NCBI GenBank assembly: GCA_907165065.1
Contig: OU015524.1
Span: forward strand, 41,173,295 to 41,237,294
Source: Caprimulgus europaeus
Lineage: Eukaryota; Chordata; Aves; Caprimulgiformes; Caprimulgidae
Length of the DNA: 64,000 bases
Direction of reading: 5' to 3'
Every line of letters begins with the position of its first letter. The first letter of the stretch is position 1. The position numbers and the translations under genes were made by a program. Shown one piece after another: positions 27,688 through 38,224 of this stretch. The notes beneath the pieces are model-generated. The model ran no database searches. It saw nothing but the letters and a program-made list of their open reading frames with translations, and had not been told where the DNA came from.

Positions 27688-29248
27688 CTGAAAAGACATT
27701 GGGAAATGTCTCTGTAGAAGCTTGCACCCCTGAGGACTTTCTTGAATGAGTCAAAGGCACTCTTTCTGTTTGAAATTTCTCTCTAAACCCCTTGTGCTCC
27801 AAGTAGCCTGCAGAGCCCACCTTCTGCGTTATCTCACATTTGTGATTAGATACCTCTTCTGTCCAGTCTGCAGAACGACTAAACAAACCTGCCAAACTAG
27901 CAGACCTCTGCTTCTTGATTGAGACTTTTTCTTTTTTGTGGAAGGACTCCTGCCTCCTTGTAAAAAGCGGGCTCTGGGATGGGGAGGGAGATGGTGAATG
28001 GTTGGGAGAACTCAGTTGCCTAGTTGTGGTTTTGATGTAACAAGGATTAATTAGATAGGGCTTAAAGCATCGGGAACCGAGCATTGGACTGTCTGCTGTC
28101 CCCTCGGAGGACAAAATGCCATTTTTCATTTCCGTGGATAAACCATTATGCAGGTCCTCTTGACTGGCTGACAGACTATGTTTCTCTTCCTGAGTCTCAG
28201 CAGTATGATCATGGCCTGCATGTGAAATATCATCCTCTGTTACTGAGTCCTGCAAATCAACAGCCTTCACTCCAGCAATTTTAGTCTCAGCATCTGCTAC
28301 TGAGGTTGGAAAAGGTTGTGTGGAGCTCTGTGTCTGAGATTTGTTTTCTACTGCAGTTCTACTTAAATCATCTTCTAGTTCACTAACTACAGCATCCCCT
28401 CCAGCAATGAGCTGTTCCTCAATCAATAGCTTATGTTCTTGTGTTTCAAATAAGCTGTTACCAGGAGAGCCTGTGCCATTTACCACTTCTTTCAGCTCAC
28501 GTTCAGTTGCACAGGAGACAGGAATGTTTTCCACAATTTCAGATAATGCTGGAGAAGCCCCCTCAGTGTCTGGGCTCCTCTCTTTGTCGGTGGTAGTTAC
28601 TGAAAGAAACCGTTCAAAATCTAAGGGGGCTGCTTGCGAATTAGCCATGTGTCGGCCCATTGTTTTGGTGACAAGGTCCTCAGTTCCAATGTTAATTGCC
28701 CCCTGCTGCTGCTGCTGCAGTCTAATAGCTTGCTGGATATCAGAAAGCAAATCCTCTTGTTCTGTGGCTGAATGGAAACTGTATATATCCGTATCAGAGC
28801 CAGAGCTGGTCCTTTGTCCATCCTGTGTTTCTGTAGCAGTTGGGACAGTTTCATTTCTGATTTCAAAATGTTCCACATCTGTGTCTGAGAGACCCCCTTC
28901 ATCCGCAGAGATACTTATATCTGGAGTTTTGGTTACAATTGAATGAGTACTGTCCAGCTCTCCAGGCTGCAAGGCCTGGCTTTCCAAAACATCCTCCCGT
29001 GAACTACTATTCCCATCTTTAGCCTTGGACAGATTTTTTCTGATCCTCAGATTTGAAAACACCGAGGCCTTCGAGTCTGACTTACCCTTCTTCTTACCGG
29101 ATTCATTTCCTTTTGCATGCTTCCCCAGTCCCCTTCTGCTTCCCGATACCTTCTTTGTGCCATCTGTATCCCTGGGCCCAGAGGCATCCTCTCCTCCTTC
29201 ATGCACATCACCTGTATTTTTCTTTAGCTTCCCATCTTGATTCCCCAT
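27688..29248 (-). CDS. FMN2: Formin-2, first coding exon (residues 1-520)
   Basis: Formin-2 is an actin nucleator and elongator that acts in oocyte spindle positioning, neuronal filopodia and nuclear or perinuclear actin; this exon encodes its divergent N-terminal regulatory region. Recognition rests on segments that match vertebrate FMN2 closely: the start MGNQDGKLK, SVFSNLRIRKNLSK (residues 62-75), the block QRTSSGSDTDIYSFHS (145-160) followed by ATEQEDLLSDIQQAIRL, CFKPYLINPCYIKTTTRQL (394-412) and RSADWTEE (458-465). A five-Gln tract sits at 178-182 and an S/P-rich run at 413-427. I chose the ATG at 29248 because it is the conserved FMN2 start and has A at -3 and G at +4. The exon ends at a textbook donor, CAG|GTGAGT, after the first base of Gly521. 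It is shorter than the human exon, mainly because the Gly/Pro/Ala expansions are missing. Predicted largely disordered. A further in-frame ATG lies upstream at 29626. Confidence 0.97.
27969..27988 (+). other. Canonical G-quadruplex motif inside FMN2 exon 1
   Basis: The plus strand has four G-runs, at 69-71, 76-78, 81-84 and 86-88 of 279xx, with loops of 4, 2 and 1 bases. This satisfies the G3+N1-7 rule. The gene is on the minus strand, so the G-rich strand is the transcription template and the mRNA is C-rich here, encoding the Ser/Pro run at about residues 418-427. Folding is inferred from the motif only. Confidence 0.75.
28703..28717 (-). repeat. FMN2: CAG x5 (polyglutamine) tract in FMN2 exon 1
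   Basis: Five uninterrupted CAG codons (CTG on the plus strand) encode Gln178-Gln182, preceded by CTG (Leu177) and followed by GGG. Human FMN2 has a much longer, interrupted Q/L tract at the same place, so this is a short form of a length-variable site. Confidence 0.9.
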
Positions 29249-29677
29249 GATTTTTCGCAGTGCAACACCTTCGGCAATCAAGCCATGCTCCCGGATTTCA
29301 TTCCTTTGGCCTGCCGGCGAGATCCCCTCTAGCGATCCAGGTTTGTTTTCAAGCGGTGGTGATGCAAGTGAAGCAAATGCTTGCTGTGCCTCTCTCCCAT
29401 CTGCTAGAGCTGCCTTTTTGCATAATGTGCTGCTAGCACTGGGCTCCGTTGGGACATGCTCAGTACAGCACTGAGAGCTGCAGACAGCTCCTTCCAATGG
29501 CTGCTGCTCACAGAGCTGCCTGCTCTCCGGGCTTCTGCTGTGCTCCTGCTTCTTTAGGAAGGATTCTGTGAAATGTATTTCCTTTATAAAAGTCACTTCT
29601 TTTTCCACGGTTTTTATTGCCTGCATTGCAAGCTCAGCTTGTCACCAAATCATTTATAATTTCGGGACTTCAAGTTC
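29249..29677 (-). other. FMN2: Leader of FMN2 exon 1 with in-frame upstream extension
   Basis: The frame of FMN2 stays open above the conserved start for 126 codons, to an ATG at 29626 (G at -3, C at +4). Above that ATG the same frame has TAA and TGA stops, so the extension cannot reach further. The extension is mixed-composition protein, with several Cys and no signal peptide or membrane helix. At 29677/29678 on the minus strand there is a nearly pure pyrimidine tract of about 30 bases followed by CCAG|GA, which looks like a strong 3' splice site. The simplest reading is that exon 1 starts at 29677 and is spliced to an upstream 5' UTR exon not identified here. The extension could be 5' UTR or an N-terminal isoform; the sequence alone does not decide. 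Confidence 0.6.
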
Positions 29678-32600
29678 CTGGAGGGAAAAAGGGGAAAAAA
29701 AAAAAAAGTTAAAGCAAAGTACTTTAATTACTCTGCAATTGTTTAAATGAATAAACGAATAACCCTGGAAACAGAAATATTATGATTATTTAATAGTTTA
29801 TAAGGTGCTTAAGCATATGCTACTTTGACAGATTACACTGTACCTCTGGTGATTTACATGTTTACTTTTTAGAGGCCACCAAAACACAATACAGAATTTA
29901 TAAAGTAGAGTCACTCTGAAAATAGAAGAAAGATAATAAACAAAATATTCTTTCCACAGTTTTGAAGAGTTGCACTTATAATTCAATGCATTATGGTAAT
30001 TACACTATAAAAAAACCTCCTACCATTTGTATTCTGAGAAGGTAGATATACTATTATTCCCAGAAGAATCACTCATCAATATTAAAACACCCTACCATTG
30101 TTTTTCCTGATAAGAACATCTGGCATGAAACAAGACAAAACAAACAAGCACTATTCACATAGTACTAAGGAAAAAAGATACAATAAAGCAATCCTCTTTC
30201 ACCCTATACATTTAATAATTTATTTTAACACTTCCACTTCCTAACTATTTTGGAAGCTTGTGCAACAGTTTTAATCAGTTGCTGTGTTTCCTCCTTTTTT
30301 GGTTCAGATGTATAAGCATCCATATTGCATAAATATGTTTCCTGAACTTCCAGACAGGTACTCTCTTCCACCTTAAAAATTTAGATTTAAAATAACTGGA
30401 ATAGAAAGAAAAGGACAAAAGAATAACAAATTGCCAAGTTGGATCAGTTCAACAGTTCAATATCTTGGTTCAACACCAGCCAAGAAGTAATTAGATAGAT
30501 TTCTGCTTATGATTTATCATCTCTAAACTACTTGATCTATCGGGTTCAGTTTCTGTGAAAGACTACGTATTCCTCACACCTCTGAGCTTCTTTATTAGGA
30601 ATTTCTATTTAATCAGAGATTGTTTCAAATAATACATCATTCCAGGGGAATGCATTCTATTGGTTCACATCACTCTTAGTTTTGGAATCATTCTCTTCTA
30701 ACCAGAGGTTACACTCGCTTAATACACATTAAAAAAAGAACACCACCACGATCCACACCTTAAAAACTATGCAGGCACCACTCCCTGCCCCCGCCTCCAG
30801 CCCCCCATTTTTTTTCGAGGGATGCTAAATATCTTTACAAATCTGGGCTGTGGTCACTGTTAAATAATTGTTCTTAATTCAATTTGGAAGGAATAACACT
30901 GTCAATAATACATGCAAATAAGTTATTTTGAACTATCGTAATTTTTTCCTTGTGCTTCTTGGTCACTTACTGCTCTGATGCAAATCTTGTTCTGAGAGGC
31001 ACCAGAAGCCTTCTGTCTACAAGAACGCAAACATTTTAAGAGGATCAGGTGACTTTATACACTCAGAGGGTTATTGTTTTTTTTTTTATTTTTCATTTAC
31101 CTAATAAAGTGACTTTTTTTTTTCCATTTTTTAGCACTCAGCATTTATAAATATACTAGCAAATCCTGCAAGAGCATGTTACGTGATTTTGTTTTTTTCG
31201 ACTCCATTCCTGCTTTTACTTTCTATTATCCTACTTAGTTTCTGACTTGCTGCAGTATTTTACCCCTTTTACCCCTCACATACTTGCAAAAGGCTTTTGA
31301 AAGCTCAGGTCATTTCAGCTCATCTGAAGAGACACAGTAAGAATTATTTAAGACACAGAACTGACAAGGATCTAACCCTTGATTACAACTGGAATACTTG
31401 TAGATTTCAATCCTATTTAAAAGCTTCTCTCCTATTATAATCTGTGAGAAATTAACATAGTGCAGAAGTAATAAAAAGATACTGTGGACTGAATGTGTAA
31501 GGGAAATGTAGAAACAGTGCAATGTTCTGAAACATTCCCTTTCCTTTTTTTGTAGACTTGCATTACAAACTCAACACACTCCCATTATAACCAATCATAA
31601 TTCACAAGAAGTAATTACACTGCAAATTATGCTGCAAAACCAAGCCATCAACAAAGCTGGGGTTATAAGACAGTCAAGTTAAAGACTAATGTTAATTTTT
31701 TAAGTAGAAGCTTATAATAGTTTAAATCCTATATCTGCACTATTTCCTGAAGTTTTCACATAGCACAACCTGAAGAGTAAGTTCCTCCAAAAGCCATGTA
31801 ACTGTATAGCCACATATATTACTGGAGGTTAAATATTACACTAAAAGTTATTAAGTTTTTTCAATCAGTGGCTGTAATCCTTAAAACAAAAGAACTACAA
31901 GAAAAAAACCAAAACAAACATTTTCTAGATAGTGCCTCTGTATATGGTATCCTAACCAAACATGGATTCTGACTAGGATTTCTGATCTCTATGGGGAAAG
32001 AGCATCACCAAAATGGACATACTTATGTGATCTTATGAGATAAGCATGTAAACATAAAATAATTTACTTTAGCTATTTCACATAAAGCACAGAAATGAGG
32101 GTGGAGGCAGAACATAAATTACCCCAAAGTAGCAGTGATAAATACAACTCTCAATCAGCATTTGTAGGAAAGTACAAAAGGTTAACATTAGCCAAACATA
32201 AAACCAAATGTTAATACTTAGGGGTTTGTTTATTCTCAAGAGTGTTTTAGCTTCTGAAGAAAAACATATTATTAAAAGTCAGCAAGAAACCAGAACATTT
32301 TGGCATCAATGTAAGCTACATTTTAAAAGCTAAGAATGTATTCAGTTTTCTGCACCAAAAAAAAAATAAACTTTCAACAAAAAGTAAATGGGGAAAAGAA
32401 AGATATTTCATTTTTAAGAATAACTATAACTTGTTCTTACCTTGCTATAAATTGTGAACAACTGAAACTAGCTCATGAGCTTGCCTGCCTACCTCATTTA
32501 ATATTTGCCAGTGGTCAGTCAAAAATTCAAGGGGCAGGATCACAGGCCTGAGATCCTCCTCACCTCTAACTCTCCTCTGAAGCTCAGGAGACATGAATGG

Positions 32601-32867
32601 CAACACCCTGAGGAGATTCAAAACTTACAGCTTGAGATGCATTGTCCTTTTGTTCCCTGAGACTTCTACATTAACATGTTCCTCTTAAAAAAGCAAACCC
32701 CTGCGAGAAAATTGTAATTATTTTCAACAAGACAGTTACCATTCACTGCGGCCTCTCTGGAAAGGTGGCCAGATTCCCCCAGCACTGCCTGCCCGCCCTG
32801 TTGGGAGGGGCAGGGCTGCTGGTAGCACCGATTGATCGCTCACACCTGAGTGCGGGCTTCCGCCTCC
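29678..32867. other. 5' flank or upstream intron of FMN2, no gene seen
   Basis: The stretch begins with the pyrimidine-rich tract (minus strand) of the putative acceptor. Beyond that it is AT-rich unique sequence. No CpG island or TATA-type core promoter stands out. Donor-like sites in the FMN2 orientation occur at 30971 (GTAAGTG) and 32441 (AAG|GTAAGA), but neither can be assigned to an exon. The last ~130 bp become GC-rich and merge into the minisatellite block. Confidence 0.6.
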
Positions 32868-33180
32868 TGGAGCACAGCCAAGGCAGAGCACCTCCCCCGG
32901 GCAGGGCTGCGACCGTGGTGGGAGCCAGAGCACCTTGCCCAGGCAGGGCTGGGACCGTGGTGGGAGCCAGAGCAGCTCCCCCGAGCTGCGCTGGGACCGT
33001 GGTGGGAGCCAGAGCACCTTGCCCAGGGAGGGCTGCAAACGTGGTGGGAGTCAGAACAGCTCCCCCGGGCTTGGCTGGGACCGTGGTGGGAGCCGGAGCA
33101 CCTTGCCCAGGCAGGGCTGGGACCGTGGTGGGAGCCAGAGCACCTTGCCCAGGCAGAGCTGGGACGGTGGTGGGAGCGTT
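32868..33180. repeat. 42-bp minisatellite, about 7 copies
   Basis: GC-rich units anchored by GACCGTGGTGGGAGCC start at 32911, 32953, 32995, 33037, 33079, 33121 and 33163, each exactly 42 bp apart, with a partial unit before. Units differ mainly at the CACCTTGCCCAGG versus CAGCTCCCCCGG segment, and the two variants are interspersed. Because 42 is a multiple of three, several frames on both strands stay open and give 14-residue peptide repeats. I treat those as by-products, not genes. Confidence 0.93.
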
Positions 33181-36046
33181 CCCCCAAGATTCCTCAAAAA
33201 AAGGCTGAGTGACCAGCTGACACGCTGGTGTTTTGGGCCTGTTGCAAACACAGGCTGCCTGGGGGGAGAAAGAGAAGGCTGGGAGAGCCTGCGCTGAGGT
33301 GGCACACTTTCTTGGGGTGGACAGGTGTTTACCATGATTTCTTTATTGTGGTATTTCATTCTGCTCTCAATAGCAGTCACCAAGCAAGTCCTTATGGATG
33401 GAATATAATAACAGCCCCTAAATGCCACTGATGGGCATAGTGCTGGTGCAGGCTGGGCGAGAAGCCTCCTGGTTAGGCTTCACCAGCATGATCCCAAGGA
33501 AGGGTTTGAACCACAGGAGTGCTGCAACATAGCACACAGTGCCCAAAACAGCACCCCAGCAGCAATACCGTGGCTACCAGCACAGAAGCACCATCACCCC
33601 TGTACAGTAAAAATGGGGGGTATGAAGCAAATGTGCCCCCAGCATGAGCCATGCCATATGGCCTACCCCCATATCACCCTGCACGGTGGGCTCATTCTCA
33701 TTCATTCCAGTGCTTGAGCCAGGTCTCTGTTCCTGCTGTCCTGTGACAGTGGAAAGCCTTCTGCGGTTGCCACTCTGAGCATGCTGGAAAAGTCTCCCCA
33801 GAAGGCACCAACTACCATTAAATACTCCCTCATACTGCCAAAGCCATGCTCCACGCAGTTGAAAATAGTCTGCTGCCCCCACATTCCCCAACTCTTACAG
33901 CTATAGGGAGAATTGTCTCTTATGACTCAACAAGCTCTAACAGGCTCACTTCCCCTGTCTGACTGGCAAGGAGTCAGGAGATCAGAAAATTTAATGTGAA
34001 TTAACAGACCACAGTGACTAGGGATGAAGTTGGTCCTGCCCTTGACTCATTTAGTTTCTAGTGGATATGGGAGTCTGCTTTTTCCTTTTAATACTTGTCT
34101 GAGCAGTATGAAATCATGCCTCATGCATTGTATTTATATTAAGTTGAAGTGATCCAGCTAGTGAGAAACTTGTGTTATGTATTGAAACGTTCGTTTTATA
34201 AGGAGCTTGAACTTAGCAAGCAATGACCCCAGGCAAGTGTTTGGCTTCCCTTGGAGCTTTTATTAGGTACATGAGAAAGTGATGAGTAGGATTTTCAAAT
34301 GCCTGCTACGTGGTGCTGAACTTTCTACTGCATAATTTCTAGCTAGTGAGAACTAACATTTAAAATCAAAATATCTAAAGAACCAGGGTCTCCAGCAATG
34401 CAACATTTGCCAACTACTATGCTGCAGAATGTCCACTGGTTAGGAGCCAAAAAGCTTTGTGAAGCGTTTAACCTCCTGATTTCTCACCTAACTGCAGTAA
34501 TACTTTTATGCATTGTGAAACAGAGCTTTTTTTATTTAAAAATATGATAAGCTCAACATAGCAAAAAACTATACACCTTCTACCAAGCCATTTTATTGTT
34601 TTCCTCTGACATTTCTGTATTCTTACTGCTGCTTTATTGCAAAATATACTTTTCAGCATAAAAGCTATACAGAACCTTTCATAGTTACTTATATAGGAGG
34701 GATTGGCTGAACAGCTGCACATAAAACCCTGCCAGCATTCCAGAGATGTATGCATTGCAGGTCAGAGGCAGGTCACAGAATCAGTCACCAAAAATCGAGG
34801 CCTCTGCAGATACTGCAGCTGAGGACTCCTGTTTTTGGAGCACAAGATGATACACTGGTACTGTATCCAAACCCAAGCAATAGGGAACCACAAAGTTCTG
34901 TTTTATTCCTTATCACAGACTGAAAAGTGAAGTATTTTGTGGCACAGCTCTCACTTTCCCTTGCACAAAGTTCATTTCAGACAAATTTTATTTCAAATGC
35001 AGATAGTCAGCAGTTGTTTGCTAATATATGCTAAGCAAATTCAATGTAGCACAGTGTAGGCTGCATAGTGAAAAAAATAATTGGTAAAATATCTGCTGAC
35101 CAGGCTATCAAACAATCACAGACAACACAGTTTCTACCATTTAAACCACTGTAAAGTACAGTCAAAAATCAGAGTAAAAGTCTAAGTTATAATTTTTTTT
35201 TCTAAGGAAGTGAAATTTATGCAATAAGGGTGTTTCTTCAGACCTCATAATTGAGATTTTGAGCACAGTAGAAAACATCCATTAGGCTTTTAAGATGAAG
35301 ATCATTAAACCCCTGCAAAATTCACACACATACAGAATCAGTATTCGGGTAGAGGGGGTGAGAGATAAGCAGAACTGACTGTCAGGTCAGTCAAATAGGA
35401 TTCACGTAGTTTAGGAATACCCACCACAGGCAAGCATTTCATAGGGAAAAATGAAAACAGAAGAGGACAGATTTATTGTACTAGAGGACAGAGAAAGGAA
35501 CAAAAAAAATACAAATCCGTAGGAAGCTGGGCCTCCTCATTTTAATTCCTTAGAGAAAAACATATTCTGTTAACTCAAGCAGAAAATTGTGTATTGTCTT
35601 TCTGGTTTTCTTGGGCAACTCCCAGAGTACTTAATGACAGGGTTGAAAAATGTGGACTTTGATCATATCAGTGGACCTTCTTGCCTGCAGAGAGCCCAAA
35701 ATGCCATGAAACAGTGGCAGATTTTTAAGCCTAGTCCTTTTCTGTAGGATACAAGGGATTAACTTAAGTATTTAGGGCTCTAATTTTATCTCTTTTATTG
35801 CAACAAGTATCTACTAGTCTGAAGGATAAATCTGACAAAGATCAAGTTTTCCCTAAAGTTCTTCTCTATGTTTTTAAAGAGTCCAGTGATGTGGTTTGTT
35901 TTCAAAAATATATGGAGAAATAAAAAAATCATGTTTTGACCTCTTAGGCATCAGATCCTGTTGTATTGCAGACATTCACACACACACACAGAGATGTGCA
36001 GAGTTTGGGACAAATAAAAGAGAAAACTATTGATCAGCTTTCTGTT
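33181..36046. other. Sequence between minisatellite and CR1 copy, unassigned
   Basis: The first ~700 bp (to about 33900) are GC-richer than their surroundings, including an open minus-strand frame at 33574-33891 with no recognisable domain. This block and the minisatellite may together be one decayed insertion, but I see no terminal repeats. From 33900 on the sequence is ordinary AT-rich DNA with a (CA)7 run at 35977-35990. Confidence 0.5.
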
Positions 36047-36897
36047 AGAATCATAGAATGGTTAGGGTTGAAAGGGACATTAAAGATGATCTAGTTCCAA
36101 CTCCCCTGCCACGAGCAGGGACCCTTTCCACTAGACCAGGTTGCTCAAAGCCTCATCCAATCTGGCTTTAAACACTTCCAGGGAGGGGACATCCACAGCT
36201 TCCTTGGGCAACCTGTTCCAGTGTCTCACCACCCTCACAGGGAAGAATATCTCTTCCTAATTTCTAATCTAAACCTACACTCTTCCAGTTTAAAGCCATT
36301 ACCCCTTGTTCTATCACTACCTGCCTTTGTAAAAAGTCCCTCCCCAGCTTTCTTTTAGGCCCCTGCAGGTACTGGAAGGCTGCTACAAGGTCTCCCTGGA
36401 GCCTTCTCTTTTCCAGGCTGAACAGCCCCAACTCTCTCAGCCTGTCCTCATAGGAGAGGTGCTCCAGCCTCCATGTCTTTCTTGTGTTGGGGCTCCAGAA
36501 CTGGAAACAGTACTCCAGGGGGGCCTTACAAGAATGGAGTAGATGGGGAGAATCAACTTCCTCGACCTGCTGGCCACACTTCTCTTGATGCAGCCCAGGA
36601 TATGGTTGGCCTTCTCGGCTGCAAGTGCACATTGCTGGCTCATGTTGAGCTTCTCATCCACTACCATTCCAAAGTCCTTCTCTTCAGAGCTGGTCTCAAA
36701 CCATTCATCACCCGGTCTGTATTTCTGTTTGGGTTTGCCCAGACCCAGGTGGGCATTTGGCCTTGTTGAACTTCATGAAGTTGGCTTCTCAAGCCTGTCA
36801 AGGTCCCTCTGGATCACGTCCCGTCCCTTCAGCATGTCAGCTGCACCACACAGTTTGGTGTCGTTGGCAAACTTGCTGAGAGTGCACTCAATCCATG
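36047..36897 (-). mobile_element. CR1 LINE, 5'-truncated copy A
   Basis: The left end reads AGAATCATAGAATGG, the reverse complement of the CR1 3' terminus, so the element runs on the minus strand. The decayed ORF2 C-terminus is visible, including LEHLSYEDRLRELGLFSLEK and GDLVAAFQYL. The catalytic Asp-Asp position of the reverse transcriptase reads FAND instead of FADD, and frames are broken, so the copy is dead. The 5' truncation is near 36897, just upstream of that motif. CR1 is the dominant avian LINE. Confidence 0.95.
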
Positions 36898-37059
36898 ACT
36901 AGGCTGAACTAGCTCAGGTAGTACTTATCTACATTAAGACAGGTGCAACTTTGTAAAGCGGGCTTAATCTATAACTTATGGTTTATGTCCCTGGCTAGGC
37001 CTTAGCAATAGGGACCCAAAGCCTAATTATCACTGTGAATTCCTACTGTTTTTGTAGTT
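36898..37059. other. 162-bp spacer between two CR1 copies
   Basis: This short stretch shows no CR1 similarity that I can see. Together with the different 3' sequences of the flanking copies, it indicates two separate insertions in the same orientation rather than one interrupted element. Confidence 0.6.
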
Positions 37060-38224
37060 CACAGAATCACAGAATGGAAGGGATTGGAAGGGACCTCTGG
37101 AGATCATTTAGTCCGCCCCCTGCCAAAACAGGTTTACGTAGAGCAAGATGCACAGGACTGCATCCAGGCGGGTTTTAATATCTCCAGAGAAGGAGACTCC
37201 ACAACCTCTCTGGGCAGCAGTTCCAATGCTCTGTCACCCTCACTGTAAAGAAGTTTTTCATCATGTTTAAGCAGAACTTCCTGTATTCCAGCTTGTGCCC
37301 TGTTGCCCCTTGTCCTATCACTGGCCACCACTGAGAAGAGTCTGCCCCTGTCCTCTTGACACCTGCCCTTTAGATATTTATAAACATTGATAAGGTCCCC
37401 TCTCAGTCTTCTCTTCTCCAGGCTAAACAGACTCAGCTCTCAGTCTTTCCTCATAAGAAAGATGCTCCAGCCCCTTAATCATCTTTGTAGCCCTCTGCTG
37501 GATTCTCTCCAGAAGTTCCCTATCTCTCTTTAACTGGGGGCCCCAGAACTGGACACAATATTCCAGATGCAGCCTCACCAGGGCAGAGTAGAAGGGGAGG
37601 ATCACCTCCCTCAACCTGCTGGTCATACTCTTCTCAGTGCACCCCAGGTTGCCATTGGCCTTCTTGGCCACAAGGGCACATCGTTGGCTCACTGTCAACC
37701 GGTCATCCACCAGTACTCACACGTCCTTCTCTGCAGGGCTGCTTTCCAGCAGGTCAAGCTCCAGCCTGTGCCTGGGCTTATTCTTCTGCAGGTGCAGGAC
37801 CCTACACTTGCCCTTATTGAAGTTTATCAGGTTCCTCTGTGCCCAACTCTCCAGCCTATCCAGCGTATCCACTGTACGTCATCACAGCCTTCTGGTGTAT
37901 CAGCCAGTCCTCCCAGTTCAGTGTCATCAGCAAACTTGCTGAGGGTACACTCAGTCCCTCCATCCAAGTCACTGATGAATATACTGACCCTTGGGGAACA
38001 CCACTAACCACAGGCCTCCAACTAGACTCTGCACTGCTAAAACACCCTGAGCTCTGCCATCAGGCCAGTTCTTCACCCATCTCACTGTCCCCTCATCTAA
38101 CCCGCGCTTCCTAAGCTTACCTATGGGGATGTTATGGGAGACAGTGTCAAAAGCCTTGCTGAAGTCAAGGTAGACAACATCTACCCAGCCAGTCATGCCA
38201 TCATAGAAGACTGTCAAATTGGTG
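37060..38224 (-). mobile_element. CR1 LINE, 5'-truncated copy B
   Basis: The left end (CACAGAATCACAGAATGG) is again a reverse-complemented CR1 3' terminus. The copy keeps more of ORF2 than copy A: the reverse-transcriptase palm segment VDVVYLDFSKAFDTVSHN near 38100-38185 and the catalytic FADDTEL near 37915-37935, then [10 protein letters not shown] near 37425-37475. Frameshifts and stops separate these pieces. The 3' part differs enough from copy A to suggest another CR1 subfamily. It ends abruptly at about 38224 within the TNL-FYDG segment, a typical 5' truncation. Confidence 0.95.

Noticed and set aside
28341-28946. Plus-strand 201-codon open frame
   Set aside because: It is the antisense shadow of FMN2 exon 1, whose minus-strand frame matches known FMN2 protein throughout.
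32868-33180. CRISPR-like array
   Set aside because: The units are contiguous 42-bp tandem copies without unique spacers, and the genome is avian.
32765-33428. Overlapping 100-147 codon frames on both strands with 14-residue repeats
   Set aside because: They are produced by a 42-bp tandem repeat whose period is a multiple of three; several frames are open at once and none matches a known protein.
33574-33891. 105-codon minus-strand frame
   Set aside because: No family is recognised, there is no supporting neighbour, and it lies in a GC-rich block that may itself be an insertion.
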